A stretch of DNA of 64,000 nucleotides, taken from JBPOFM01 sp051252455. Lineage in GTDB: Bacteria > Bacteroidota > Bacteroidia > Flavobacteriales > Flavobacteriaceae. Below the pieces are notes generated by a model. The model was given only the letters and a program-made list of their open reading frames with translations. It did no database searches and was not told where the DNA came from. Below, piece after piece: positions 52,549-61,698 of the stretch. The stretch is from assembly GCA_051252455.1 (NCBI GenBank), contig JBPOFM010000002.1, positions 124,001 through 188,000 on the forward strand, read 5' to 3'. Made by a program: the position numbers and the translations under genes. Every line of letters starts with the position of its first letter. Position 1 is the stretch's first letter.

Positions 52549-53598
52549 ATGATTAAGACAGACATACTCATTATAGGAGCAGGACCAACAGGATTATTCA
52601 CAGTTTTTGAAGCAGGATTATTAAAATTAAGATGTCATTTGATTGATGCATTGCCGCAGCCAGGTGGACAATGTTCAGAAATTTATCCCAAAAAACCAAT
52701 CTATGACATTCCTGGATTCCCAGAGATATTGGCAGGCGATTTAACTAAAAATTTGTTGGAGCAAAGCAAACAATTTGAACCAGGTTTCACTTTGGGAGAA
52801 CGCGCTGAAACAATAGATAAATTAGAAGATGGCACCTTCATCGTGACCACAAATAAAGGTACAAAACATCATGCACCTATTGTTGCCATCGCAGGAGGTT
52901 TAGGCTCATTTGAACCAAGAAAGCCATTGATTGAAAACATTTCTTCTTATGAAGACAGAGGTGTCAATTATTTTATCAAAGAACCTGAAGTGTATCGCAA
53001 TAAAAAAGTCATCATATCTGGAGGAGGAGATTCTGCCTTGGATTGGGCCATTTTCCTATCGGATATTGCTTCAGAAGTTACATTGATTCATCGTCGGAAT
53101 GAATTTAGAGGCGCATTGGATTCTGTAGAAAAAGTTCAAGAGTTGAAACTTCTTGGTAAAATAAATTTAATCACACCAGCAGAGGTCATCGGATTGCATG
53201 GAAATAAGAAACTCGAAGGCGTTACCATTCAAGGAGAAGATGGCAAAATCTTGTTAGAAGCAGATTATTTTGTGCCTTTATTTGGATTGTCTCCAAAACT
53301 TGGGCCTATCGCATCTTGGGGATTGGAAATTGAAAAAAATGCTATAAAAGTGGATACTTTTGATTACCAAACCAATATTCCAAGTATTTTTGCAATAGGA
53401 GATGTCAACACCTATCCAGGCAAATTGAAACTCATTCTTTGTGGTTTTCACGAAGCAACGCTGATGTGTCAGTCGGCTTATCAAATTTTAAACCCTGGTA
53501 AGCGTTATGTACTAAAATATACAACCGTTAGCGGAGTTGACGGGTTTGATGGCAGCCGAAAGGAAGCACCTAAAGCGGTGGTTCAATCCATTAATTAA
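52549..53598 (+). CDS. NAD(P)H:ferredoxin/flavin reductase, thioredoxin-reductase-like
   Basis: 349 aa. FAD motif ILIIGAGPTGLFTVFEAGLL, PQPGGQCSEIYPKKPIYDIPGFP, NADPH motif IISGGGDSALDWAIFL and IFAIGDVNTYPGK. The CxxC redox pair of thioredoxin reductase is absent, which makes it a YumC-type ferredoxin-NADP reductase. It begins at the base following the sirC stop. In this setting it probably delivers electrons, through a ferredoxin, to the sulfite reductase, since no cysJ flavoprotein is present. Confidence 0.93.
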   Translation: MIKTDILIIGAGPTGLFTVFEAGLLKLRCHLIDALPQPGGQCSEIYPKKPIYDIPGFPEILAGDLTKNLLEQSKQFEPGFTLGERAETIDKLEDGTFIVTTNKGTKHHAPIVAIAGGLGSFEPRKPLIENISSYEDRGVNYFIKEPEVYRNKKVIISGGGDSALDWAIFLSDIASEVTLIHRRNEFRGALDSVEKVQELKLLGKINLITPAEVIGLHGNKKLEGVTIQGEDGKILLEADYFVPLFGLSPKLGPIASWGLEIEKNAIKVDTFDYQTNIPSIFAIGDVNTYPGKLKLILCGFHEATLMCQSAYQILNPGKRYVLKYTTVSGVDGFDGSRKEAPKAVVQSIN

Positions 53599-53612
53599 TT
53601 TTGAAATAATAT

Positions 53613-54344
53613 ATGACCTTTAATCTTCGATTGAAAGATGAAATTGCAGTTTTTACTAAAAAGTTGTTTTATGCCTTGTTTGATGAGGAAGAAAGACAAA
53701 TTGAAGAGCTAAATCTTTTAAAACAAACCTTTTTAAAATTGGTTGCGACTCAATCGGTTCAAAATGGAGAAAGTTTATGGAACAGTTTTTTACAGAAATT
53801 GCCAATTGTCAAACAAAAGATAGAGCTAGATGCTACTGCAGCCGAATTGAACGACCCAGCTTGTAAAAGTTTAGAGGAAATTTATTTGGCATACCCAGGT
53901 TTTCATGCGATTGCAATCTATCGATTGAGCCATGAACTCTATAAATTGGATTTATATGTTATTTCACGCATGATGTCTGAATGCATTCATGGTGTCACAG
54001 GTATTGATATTCATCCTGGAGCCACAATTGGCGAATCATTCTTTATAGATCATGGTACAGGAGTCGTCATAGGCGAAACGTCAATTATCAAAGATAAGGT
54101 CAAAATTTATCAAGGTGTCACCCTTGGAGGCTTGCAAATTAAAAAGTGTGATTCTTCAGCCAAGCGCCATCCCACCATTGAAGAGAATGTGACCATTTAT
54201 GCCAATGCCACAATTTTAGGAGGCGATATTGTTATTGGAGCCAATAGTATCATTGGAGCCAATGTTTGGATAACGGAATCCATACCGCCAAATTCATTGG
54301 TAACTTACCAAACCGAAATAAAAATCAGTACACGAAAAAAATGA
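53613..54344 (+). CDS. cysE: Serine O-acetyltransferase
   Basis: 243 aa. Makes O-acetylserine for cysteine synthesis. A helical N-terminal part with DPACKSLEEIYLAYPGFHAIAIYRLSHEL precedes a left-handed beta-helix of hexapeptide repeats (IHPGATIGESFFIDHGTGVVIGET; IYQGVTLGGLQIKK). The catalytic His/Asp pair is in this region. The C-terminus ends NSLVTYQTEIKISTRKK, without the usual -I tail that docks into cysteine synthase, so a stable CysE-CysK complex is doubtful. Overlaps cysM by four bases. Confidence 0.93.
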   Translation: MTFNLRLKDEIAVFTKKLFYALFDEEERQIEELNLLKQTFLKLVATQSVQNGESLWNSFLQKLPIVKQKIELDATAAELNDPACKSLEEIYLAYPGFHAIAIYRLSHELYKLDLYVISRMMSECIHGVTGIDIHPGATIGESFFIDHGTGVVIGETSIIKDKVKIYQGVTLGGLQIKKCDSSAKRHPTIEENVTIYANATILGGDIVIGANSIIGANVWITESIPPNSLVTYQTEIKISTRKK

Positions 54345-55231
54345 TTCAAGCAAAATCCATATTAGATTTTATAGGGAATACACCTTTAGTAGAAGTCAGC
54401 CATTTACTGAAAAAAAAGGATGTTCGATTATTTCTAAAGTTAGAAGGTCAAAACCCTGGAGGTAGCGTCAAGGATAGAGCGGCATTCAATATGATTTCCG
54501 AAGCTTTAAAACGAGGCGACATTAAAAAAGGGGATACGCTCGTAGAAGCAACTAGTGGTAACACAGGAATTGCGTTAGCGCTCATTGCCCAAATATTAGA
54601 ATTGAAAATGGTTTTGGTAATGCCCGAAAATTCCACCGAAGAACGTATTAAGACCATGCGAGCTTATGGGGCAGAACTCATTTTGACCACTTCTGAAAAC
54701 GGAATTGAAGGCGCAAGAGATTTGGCAATGCAATTGAATGAAGACAAAGGTTATTATATGCTCAATCAATTTGCGAACGACGATAATTGGAAAGCTCATT
54801 ATAAAACCACTGGTCCCGAAATTTGGAGGGATACTAATGGAGAGGTAACACATTTTATTTCGGCAATGGGAACCACAGGAACGATTATGGGAGTTTCGAC
54901 TTTTTTGAAGGAAAAGAATAAGAACATTACGATTATTGGAGCCCAACCTAAAGATGGTGCAAAAATCCCTGGAATAAGAAAATGGGAAGAAGCGTATTTG
55001 CCAAAAATTTTCAATCGTTCAAAGGTTGATGAAATTTTTGAAGTTAGCGAGGAAGAAGCCATTAATACGTCAAATGCCCTGGCTACAAGGGAGGGCGTTT
55101 TTGCAGGTATGAGTAGCGGAGGTTCCGTTTCAGTAGCTTTGAAAGTGGCTAGCCAAATAGAAAAAGGAATTATTGTTGCTATTATTTGTGATATTGGTGA
55201 TCGCTATTTGTCATCAGATTTATATCAATAA
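54341..55231 (+). CDS. cysM: Cysteine synthase
   Basis: 296 aa from the ATG giving MIQAKSILDFIGNTPLVEVS, four-base overlap with cysE; the frame continues upstream into cysE but without a family-like start. PLP lysine in GGSVKDRAAFNMISEA, EATSGNTGIALALIAQ phosphate loop, and late GMSSGGSVSVAL. Joins O-acetylserine and sulfide. CysM-like by the shorter GQNPGGSVKDR region, but CysK activity is equally possible. Ends the Rrf2-linked sulfur operon. Confidence 0.94.
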   Translation: MIQAKSILDFIGNTPLVEVSHLLKKKDVRLFLKLEGQNPGGSVKDRAAFNMISEALKRGDIKKGDTLVEATSGNTGIALALIAQILELKMVLVMPENSTEERIKTMRAYGAELILTTSENGIEGARDLAMQLNEDKGYYMLNQFANDDNWKAHYKTTGPEIWRDTNGEVTHFISAMGTTGTIMGVSTFLKEKNKNITIIGAQPKDGAKIPGIRKWEEAYLPKIFNRSKVDEIFEVSEEEAINTSNALATREGVFAGMSSGGSVSVALKVASQIEKGIIVAIICDIGDRYLSSDLYQ

Positions 55232-55233
55232 AA

Positions 55234-55264
55234 TTGTATATCATACATTAATTGTGTTATTTTG
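55234..55264 (+). promoter_or_regulatory. Candidate promoter of the metH operon
   Basis: TTG (55234-55236), 20-base spacer and TTATTTTG (55257-55264; one base from TAnnTTTG), with the predicted start about 20 bases before riboswitch P1. Confidence 0.5.
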
Positions 55265-55290
55265 TCAACCAGTTCATAACCGTATTGATT

Positions 55291-55403
55291 GTTATCACGA
55301 AAGGCAGAGGGATTAGACCCATTGAAGCCTTAGCAACCTCCACCACGGTGGAAAGGTGCTAAATTCTACATTATACTAGATTTTAAGTATTTTGAAAGAT
55401 AAC
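55291..55403 (+). ncRNA. SAM-I (S-box) riboswitch, copy 2
   Basis: P1 GTTATC (55291-55296) with GATAAC (55398-55403). Core blocks GAAAGGCAGAGGGATTAG, ACCCATTGAAGCCTTAGCAACC and AAGGTGCTAAATTCTAC match copy 1; the P3-type hairpin CCACCACGGTGG differs. It lies 60 bases before the methionine synthase start. No strong intrinsic terminator follows, so control may be at translation. Confidence 0.97.
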
Positions 55404-55463
55404 CAAAGTAAATTTCCCTTACTTTCCTGATGACATATTGATATTAATTAGTATCATACAACT

Positions 55464-56474
55464 ATGTCAAATATTCAAATTGAAATACAAAAACGAATCC
55501 TAGTCCTCGATGGCGCTATGGGAACCATGCTGCAACGTTATAATTTCACAGAAGAAGATTATCGTGGCGAACGCTTTAAAGATTATCCATCCTCATTAAA
55601 AGGAAACAATGACTTGTTGTCATTGACACAGCCTCATGCGATTGCCGAAGTCCACCGCAAATATTTTGAAGCTGGAGCCGATATTGTTGAAACCAATACC
55701 TTTTCAGGAACAACGATTGGTATGGCTGATTATAACATGGAAGATTTGGTCTATGAACTCAATTTTGAATCCGCAAAAATCGCTAAAAAAGTGGCGGACG
55801 AATTCACAAAACAAAACCCAGACCAACCACGTTTTGTCGCAGGAAGTATCGGTCCAACAAACAGAACCGCAAGTTTATCGCCAGATGTCAACAGACCAGA
55901 ATATCGTGCAGTCACTTTTGATGAATTACGTGTTGCTTATAAACAACAAGTCGAAGCACTGATTGATGGAGGCGTCGATGTCTTACTGGTAGAAACTATT
56001 TTCGATACGCTAAATGCAAAAGCTTGCCTATTCGCCATTGAAGAAGTGAAAGAAGAACGAAACATAACGATTCCAATTATGGTTTCTGGAACCATCACAG
56101 ATGCGTCTGGAAGAACACTTTCTGGGCAAACTGTCGAAGCCTTTTTGGCCTCTGTTTCCCACGTTCCATTATTAAGTATCGGATTCAACTGCGCACTGGG
56201 AGCAGAACAATTAAAACCTTATTTACAACGATTATCTTACGAAACAGAATTTCACACATCAGCACATCCAAACGCTGGATTACCTAATGCTTTTGGAGAA
56301 TATGATCAATCTGCAAAGCAAATGCAAATTTTGATTGAAGATTATCTGAAAGACGGACTCATCAATATCATTGGAGGTTGTTGTGGCACAACACCAGAAC
56401 ATATCAAAGCGATTGCTGATGTTGCAAAAAATTATAAACCACGTCAAATTCTTGCGCAAGCAGAAATTTTATAA
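55464..56474 (+). CDS. metH: Methionine synthase, homocysteine-binding module
   Basis: 336 aa: only the first domain of cobalamin-dependent methionine synthase. ILVLDGAMGTMLQRYNFTEED opens it; zinc ligands are Cys in SIGFNCALGAEQL and the CysCys of GGCCGTTPEHI. The protein ends at the normal domain boundary and the folate, cobalamin and activation domains are in the next gene, 63 bases on. Such split metH is known in Bacteroidota, and neither half shows decay. Confidence 0.95.
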   Translation: MSNIQIEIQKRILVLDGAMGTMLQRYNFTEEDYRGERFKDYPSSLKGNNDLLSLTQPHAIAEVHRKYFEAGADIVETNTFSGTTIGMADYNMEDLVYELNFESAKIAKKVADEFTKQNPDQPRFVAGSIGPTNRTASLSPDVNRPEYRAVTFDELRVAYKQQVEALIDGGVDVLLVETIFDTLNAKACLFAIEEVKEERNITIPIMVSGTITDASGRTLSGQTVEAFLASVSHVPLLSIGFNCALGAEQLKPYLQRLSYETEFHTSAHPNAGLPNAFGEYDQSAKQMQILIEDYLKDGLINIIGGCCGTTPEHIKAIADVAKNYKPRQILAQAEIL

Positions 56475-56494
56475 TGGGAATGAGCAAACATCAT

Positions 56495-56519
56495 AGGGTT
56501 TTAAAACCTTTGATGTTTT
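56495..56519. repeat. Short dispersed GGTTTT/AAAACC repeat, copy 2
   Basis: AGGGTTTTAAAACC followed by TTTGATGTTTT, in the gap between the two metH genes; aligns with 33369-33393 and with the right part of the hairpin after metH. Confidence 0.5.
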
Positions 56520-56537
56520 AAAATTGAAATTTTAAAC

Positions 56538-59201
56538 ATGAACAAAAATAATAAATACCTAACATTATCAGGATTAGAACCATTAGTAGTAACACCTGAA
56601 AGCAATTTCATAAACGTAGGCGAACGAACAAACGTGACTGGTTCACGTAAGTTTTTAAGATTGATAAAAGACGGAAATTATAATGAAGCCCTCGAAGTTG
56701 CAAGACACCAAGTAGATGGTGGCGCACAAATCCTCGATGTGAATATGGACGAAGGAATGTTGGATGGCGTATATGCCATGACAAAATTCTTGAATTTAAT
56801 TGCCTCCGAACCCGATATTTCCCGAATCCCAATTATGATTGATAGCTCTAAATGGGAAATCATCGAAGCTGGATTAAAAGTTGTTCAAGGGAAATCGGTG
56901 GTCAATTCCATAAGTTTGAAAGAAGGCGAAGAAGCTTTTATACATCACGCTAAATTGGTCAAACGTTATGGAGCCGCTGTCATTGTGATGGCATTCGATG
57001 AAGATGGACAAGCTGATACATACGAACGCAGAATAGAAATTTGCAAACGTTCCTATGATATTTTGGTAGACAAAGTCCACTTCGCACCACAAGACATCAT
57101 TTTCGACCCAAATATTTTCCCTGTCGCTACAGGAATGGATGAACACCGTAAGAACGCTTTGGATTTCTTCAACGCCACTAAATGGATTCGTGAAAATTTG
57201 CCTTATGCCAATGTTTCAGGAGGTGTGAGCAACGTGTCATTTTCTTTCCGAGGAAACGATACCGTTCGAGAAGCCATGCACGCATCCTTCTTATACCACG
57301 CCATTCAACACGGCATGAACATGGGAATTGTCAATCCTGCAATGTTGGAAGTTTATGATGAGGTCAATAAAGAATTGATGGAGTTGGTTGAAGATGTATT
57401 GTTCGACAGAAGAGACGATGCTACCGAACGTTTATTGGATTATGCAGAAACCGTAAAAGACAATAAAAAAGATGAAGTTGTTACTGTTTTGGAATGGCGA
57501 AATGAGCCACTTCAAAAAAGGATAACCCATGCTTTAGTAAAAGGAATTGATGCCTTTATCATCGAAGATGTTGAAGAAGCACGATTGGAATCAGAACGAC
57601 CAATTCACGTTATCGAAGGTCATTTAATGATTGGAATGAATGTGGTTGGCGACCTTTTTGGCAGTGGAAAAATGTTCTTGCCACAAGTAGTCAAATCGGC
57701 TCGTGTGATGAAAAAAGCAGTCGCCTATCTCCAACCATTTATCGAAGCCGAAAAAGATGGAAAAGTAGAATTTGCAGGTAAAATTTTAATGGCAACCGTC
57801 AAAGGCGATGTTCACGATATTGGAAAGAACATCGTCAGTGTAGTTCTTGGTTGCAACAACTACGAAATCGTCGATTTGGGTGTCATGGTGCCACCAGAAA
57901 AAATCATCGAAACAGCCATCAGAGAAAATGTAGATATCATTGGCTTGAGCGGATTGATAACACCATCCTTGGATGAAATGGTATATGTTTCCAAAGAAAT
58001 GGAAAAAAAGAATTTGAATATTCCCTTGATTATTGGAGGCGCGACAACTTCGAGAGCGCACACAGTTGTGAAGATTGCTCCAAATTACAATCACGCAGTA
58101 GTCCATATCAACGATGCATCAAGAGCAGTAACTGTGGTTGGAAATCTATTGCAGAAAGACAATAAAATCTATAAAGAACAGATTCGTGAAGAATATGATA
58201 AATTCCGCGACCAATTTTTAAAACGTACAAAAGAGAAAGAATACATTTCTATTGAGGAAGCTCGTAAAAACAAATTTAAAATCGATTGGAATTCATCAGA
58301 AATCACAAAACCAAAACAATTGGGAATCCAGGTCATAGAAGATTTGGATTTGAAAAAATTAGAAGAATATATAGACTGGAGTCCATTTTTTAGAAGTTGG
58401 GATTTACATGGAAGTTATCCAAAAATTTTGACAGATGATGTCGTTGGCGAGCAAGCAAAAGAATTGTTTGCAGATGCAAAAATATTATTGAAACGAATAT
58501 TTGATGAAAAATTATTGAAAGCGAAAGGTGTTTTCGGATTGTTTCCCGCAAATACGATTAATAATGATGATATTGAGGTTGACGAAAATCTTAAATTCCT
58601 AACACTTCGCCAACAATCCAAAAAACGTGAAGGCGTTCCTAACATTGCCTTATCGGATTTCATTGCGCCAAAAGATTCCGGAAAGCAGGATTACATTGGT
58701 GCATTTTGCGTCTCAACAGGTTTTGGAACAGATAAATTGGCAAAAGAATTTGAAAAAAATCATGACGATTACAATTCCATCATGATAAAGGCCTTGGCAG
58801 ACCGTTTAGCTGAAGCCTTCGCCGAATATTTGCATAAAGAAGTCCGAACGAATCATTGGAGTTACGCTCAAGATGAAAACCTTTCCAATGAAGAATTGAT
58901 TAAAGAAAATTACAAAGGTATTCGTCCAGCGCCAGGTTATCCAGCGTGTCCAGACCATTTGGAAAAACCAACGATTTGGAAGTTGCTGAACGTCAAAGAA
59001 AATATCGGAGTGGAACTGACCGAAAGTTTGGCCATGTGGCCAGCCGCAAGTGTCAGTGGCTATTATTTTGCCAATCCGGAAGCGAAATATTTTGGACTTG
59101 GTAAAATCGCCGAGGACCAATTAAAAGATTATGCAAAGCGTAGAAATATAAGTGAAGATGAAGCTAGAAAATGGTTGAACCCGAACTTGGCAGAAAATTA
59201 G
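56538..59201 (+). CDS. metH: Methionine synthase, folate/cobalamin/activation module
   Basis: 887 aa. Pterin-binding domain about residues 20-280 (NVGERTNVTGSRKFLRLI, DVNMDEGMLDG), cobalamin cap and Rossmann domains about 320-560 with the base-off motif Asp424-x-His426-x-x-Gly429 in GDVHDIGKNIV, and the SAM-dependent reactivation domain about 600-885 (GIRPAPGYPACPDHLEKPTIW, ESLAMWPAASVSGYYFANPEA). All motifs are intact. With the preceding gene it forms a complete MetH, which methylates homocysteine from methyl-folate supplied by metF. Confidence 0.97.
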   Translation: MNKNNKYLTLSGLEPLVVTPESNFINVGERTNVTGSRKFLRLIKDGNYNEALEVARHQVDGGAQILDVNMDEGMLDGVYAMTKFLNLIASEPDISRIPIMIDSSKWEIIEAGLKVVQGKSVVNSISLKEGEEAFIHHAKLVKRYGAAVIVMAFDEDGQADTYERRIEICKRSYDILVDKVHFAPQDIIFDPNIFPVATGMDEHRKNALDFFNATKWIRENLPYANVSGGVSNVSFSFRGNDTVREAMHASFLYHAIQHGMNMGIVNPAMLEVYDEVNKELMELVEDVLFDRRDDATERLLDYAETVKDNKKDEVVTVLEWRNEPLQKRITHALVKGIDAFIIEDVEEARLESERPIHVIEGHLMIGMNVVGDLFGSGKMFLPQVVKSARVMKKAVAYLQPFIEAEKDGKVEFAGKILMATVKGDVHDIGKNIVSVVLGCNNYEIVDLGVMVPPEKIIETAIRENVDIIGLSGLITPSLDEMVYVSKEMEKKNLNIPLIIGGATTSRAHTVVKIAPNYNHAVVHINDASRAVTVVGNLLQKDNKIYKEQIREEYDKFRDQFLKRTKEKEYISIEEARKNKFKIDWNSSEITKPKQLGIQVIEDLDLKKLEEYIDWSPFFRSWDLHGSYPKILTDDVVGEQAKELFADAKILLKRIFDEKLLKAKGVFGLFPANTINNDDIEVDENLKFLTLRQQSKKREGVPNIALSDFIAPKDSGKQDYIGAFCVSTGFGTDKLAKEFEKNHDDYNSIMIKALADRLAEAFAEYLHKEVRTNHWSYAQDENLSNEELIKENYKGIRPAPGYPACPDHLEKPTIWKLLNVKENIGVELTESLAMWPAASVSGYYFANPEAKYFGLGKIAEDQLKDYAKRRNISEDEARKWLNPNLAEN

Positions 59202-59211
59202 AAGTTAAAAA

Positions 59212-59244
59212 AAACCTCAAAGGTTTTCAAAACCTTTGAGGTTT
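59212..59244. terminator. Perfect 16-bp hairpin after metH
   Basis: AAACCTCAAAGGTTTT (59212-59227), single-base loop C, AAAACCTTTGAGGTTT (59229-59244). Preceded by an A-run, followed only by CG, so it is a better terminator on the minus strand than on the plus; it may still stop or stabilise metH mRNA. Its right half belongs to the GGTTTT/AAAACC repeat family. Confidence 0.7.
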
Positions 59245-59304
59245 CGATAAGAGAATAAAATTAACGAGCTACCGAAAAACAATCGTGTATTCGTAGCAAA
59301 AAAA

Positions 59305-59330
59305 AAGATTCCCACTTTCGTGGGAAGTGA
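59305..59330 (-). repeat. CTTCCCACGA-AGTGGG hairpin repeat, copy 2
   Basis: TTCCCAC-TTTC-GTGGGAA (59309-59326). On the minus strand the core ACTTCCCACGAAAGTGGG differs from copy 1 (39587) by a single base. It lies directly upstream of the metF ATG. Confidence 0.65.
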
Positions 59331-59332
59331 AC

Positions 59333-60289
59333 ATGAAAGTAACCGAACATATAGCCAATTCTAAAGGTAAAACTCAATTTTCCTTTGAAATTTTGCCACC
59401 ATTAAAAGGGCAGCATATCAATTCCATTTTTGATAACATTGACCCGTTGATGGAATTCAATCCACCATTTATTGACGTCACCTATCATCGTGAAGAATAC
59501 GTATTTAAAGAACAAGAAAATGGATTATTGAAAAAGCAAGTCGTCAAAAAAAGACCTGGAACAGTCGGCATTTGTGCGGCAATTCAAAATAAATATAAGG
59601 TTGATGCCATTCCGCATATTTTATGTGGAGGTTTTACAAAGGAAGACACTGAAAATTTCTTAATAGATTTGGATTTTTTGGGTATACAAAATGTGATGGC
59701 GTTGAGAGGCGATGCTGTAAAAAATGAAACCTATTTCCGTCCAGAAAAAGAAGGTCATGATTACGCTAATGGTTTAGTAAAACAAATTCAGGCTCTGAAT
59801 GATGGAAAATATCTTGATGAGGAACTTCAAAACTCATCTAAAACAAATTTTTGCATAGGCGTTGCGGCATATCCTGAAAAACACATGGAAGCACCAAGTC
59901 TTGATAGTGATATTCATTTCCTCAAGAAGAAAATCAAAAATGGCGCAGAATATATTGTGACCCAAATGTTCTTTGACAACCAAAAGTTTTTTGAGTTCGT
60001 TGCAAAATGTCGAAGCGAAGGCATCACTGTGCCGATCATTCCAGGTTTAAAACCGATTGCGACTAAAAAGCAATTAAATCTGTTACCACACCGATTTCAC
60101 GTCGATTTGCCAGAGTCTTTAATTCTAGAAATCATAAAATGTAAGGACAATAAAGAGGTGGCTCAAGTCGGTATCGAATGGTGCATCAATCAATCCAAAG
60201 AATTGCAAAAAGCAGGCATTCCTGTGCTTCACTATTATTCCATGGGGAAAAGTGAAAATATTCGAACCATTGCTTCCAAAGTCTTTTAA
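59333..60289 (+). CDS. metF: Methylenetetrahydrofolate reductase
   Basis: 318 aa from ATG giving MKVTEHIANSKGKTQFSFEI; a GTG two codons earlier is possible. SFEILPPLKG is the catalytic Glu motif, VMALRGDAVKNET the flavin-site motif, with CIGVAAYPEKHMEAPS and TQMFFDNQKFFEFV further on. Produces 5-methyl-THF for MetH just upstream; cofactor FAD with NAD(P)H. Confidence 0.96.
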   Translation: MKVTEHIANSKGKTQFSFEILPPLKGQHINSIFDNIDPLMEFNPPFIDVTYHREEYVFKEQENGLLKKQVVKKRPGTVGICAAIQNKYKVDAIPHILCGGFTKEDTENFLIDLDFLGIQNVMALRGDAVKNETYFRPEKEGHDYANGLVKQIQALNDGKYLDEELQNSSKTNFCIGVAAYPEKHMEAPSLDSDIHFLKKKIKNGAEYIVTQMFFDNQKFFEFVAKCRSEGITVPIIPGLKPIATKKQLNLLPHRFHVDLPESLILEIIKCKDNKEVAQVGIEWCINQSKELQKAGIPVLHYYSMGKSENIRTIASKVF

Positions 60290-60338
60290 TAAAAACTGCT
60301 TTTCCGTTCTAAACAATAAACAATATACGATAAAGCCG

Positions 60339-60346
60339 TATTTTTG
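60339..60346 (+). promoter_or_regulatory. Candidate -7 box for the class I aminotransferase
   Basis: TATTTTTG, exact TAnnTTTG match, 25 bases upstream of the chosen ATG. It also argues against the longer frame start that lies further upstream. Confidence 0.55.
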
Positions 60347-60371
60347 CAGCAAAATTAAGACGTCGCATTCT

Positions 60372-61631
60372 ATGAAAACATCTCAATTAGCTGAAGGTTT
60401 AAAAGGTTCGGAAATCATTAAAATCGCTGGCGAAGTCAATGACTTAAAAGCACAAGGTGAAGTTATTTACAACCAAACCATTGGAGATTTTGATTCCAAT
60501 ATATTTCCGATTCCAGCCGAATTGAAACAAGCAATTGTTACGGCTTATAACGACAATCAGACCAATTATCCGGCTGCAAATGGGATGGAAGTGCTGCGAA
60601 AATCAGTTTCCAGTTATCTTTCACAGCATTTAAAATTGGATTATGCTCCAAACGAAATCTTGATTTCAGGAGGTGCGCGTCCCTTGATTTACGCGATTTA
60701 CCAAACCATTCTTGACATTGAAGACACGGTGTTATATCCTGTGCCTTCTTGGAATAATGATGCGTACACCTATTTGGCTCGAAACAAATCGGTAATTGTT
60801 GAAACTTTGCCTGAAAATAAATTCATGCCAACCGTTGAGGATATCAAACCACATATCAAAACTGTGAATTTAATTGCACTTTGTTCGCCATTAAATCCAA
60901 CAGGAACGACTTTTGACAGAGAGACTTTATTGGCTATTTCTGAATTGGTGGTTGAAGAAAACAATCGACGCGCAACTGAAAATTTAAAACCATTATACGT
61001 TTTATACGACCAAATCTATTGGCAATTAACCTATGGCGACGTAGAACATTTCAATCCTGTGAGTTTAGTACCGGAAATGAGAGATTACACGATTTTTGTG
61101 GATGGAATTTCCAAAGCATTCGCTTCAACTGGAGTGCGTGTAGGTTGGGCTTTCGGTCCAGTGCATGTTATCAATAAGATGAAAGCGATGTTAAGTCACA
61201 TTGGTGCATGGTCGCCAAAGGCTGAACAAATGGCCACGGCTGATTATTTAAATCAAACGGCTGCGGTTTCAACCTATTTAAAAACTATTAAAAAAGAGCT
61301 TAACTATCGCTTGGTGAGTTGCTATGAAGGTTTTCAAAAATTGGAAAATAGCGGATTTCCCGTCAAAGCCATTCAGCCAGAAGCTGCGTTGTATTTAACG
61401 GTACAGCTCGATTTGATTGGGAAAACTACTTTAGAGGGAATCCGATTAAATACTATTCAAGAAGTAACCAGTTATCTATTAAAGGAAGCGAAATTGGCCA
61501 TTGTGCCTTTCTATGCCTTTGGAGCTTCAAATGATTCCAATTGGTTCCGATTATCAGTTGGGACGGCTAAAAAGGAAGATATTCCAACAATTTTTGAACT
61601 ATTGGAAAAAGCACTTCAAAAGTTAAATTAA
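60372..61631 (+). CDS. Class I/II PLP aminotransferase
   Basis: 419 aa from ATG giving MKTSQLAEGLKGSEIIKIAG, downstream of the promoter box. YNQTIGDFDSNIFPIP, NYPAANGMEVLRKSVS, LCSPLNPTGTTFDRET and PLP lysine in VDGISKAFASTGVRVGWAFG place it in the aspartate aminotransferase-like group. The substrate could be aspartate, an aromatic or another amino acid; being next to metF gives a faint hint at methionine or aspartate metabolism but it has its own promoter. Confidence 0.9.
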   Translation: MKTSQLAEGLKGSEIIKIAGEVNDLKAQGEVIYNQTIGDFDSNIFPIPAELKQAIVTAYNDNQTNYPAANGMEVLRKSVSSYLSQHLKLDYAPNEILISGGARPLIYAIYQTILDIEDTVLYPVPSWNNDAYTYLARNKSVIVETLPENKFMPTVEDIKPHIKTVNLIALCSPLNPTGTTFDRETLLAISELVVEENNRRATENLKPLYVLYDQIYWQLTYGDVEHFNPVSLVPEMRDYTIFVDGISKAFASTGVRVGWAFGPVHVINKMKAMLSHIGAWSPKAEQMATADYLNQTAAVSTYLKTIKKELNYRLVSCYEGFQKLENSGFPVKAIQPEAALYLTVQLDLIGKTTLEGIRLNTIQEVTSYLLKEAKLAIVPFYAFGASNDSNWFRLSVGTAKKEDIPTIFELLEKALQKLN

Positions 61632-61673
61632 TATAATAAACTCATCTCAACTTAAGACTATCAATAATTCGTT

Positions 61674-61681
61674 TATTTTTG
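61674..61681 (+). promoter_or_regulatory. Candidate -7 box for the PagL-like/GIN pair
   Basis: TATTTTTG, exact TAnnTTTG match, 17 bases before the ATG, implying a short 5' UTR. No clear -33 TTG. Confidence 0.5.
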
Positions 61682-61698
61682 CCGTAGAAGCCCTTTGA

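Noticed and set aside
55464..59201. metH broken by a frameshift (pseudogene)
   Set aside because: The two reading frames end and begin at domain boundaries with a real gap, own start codon and all catalytic residues; the split form is known in this phylum.
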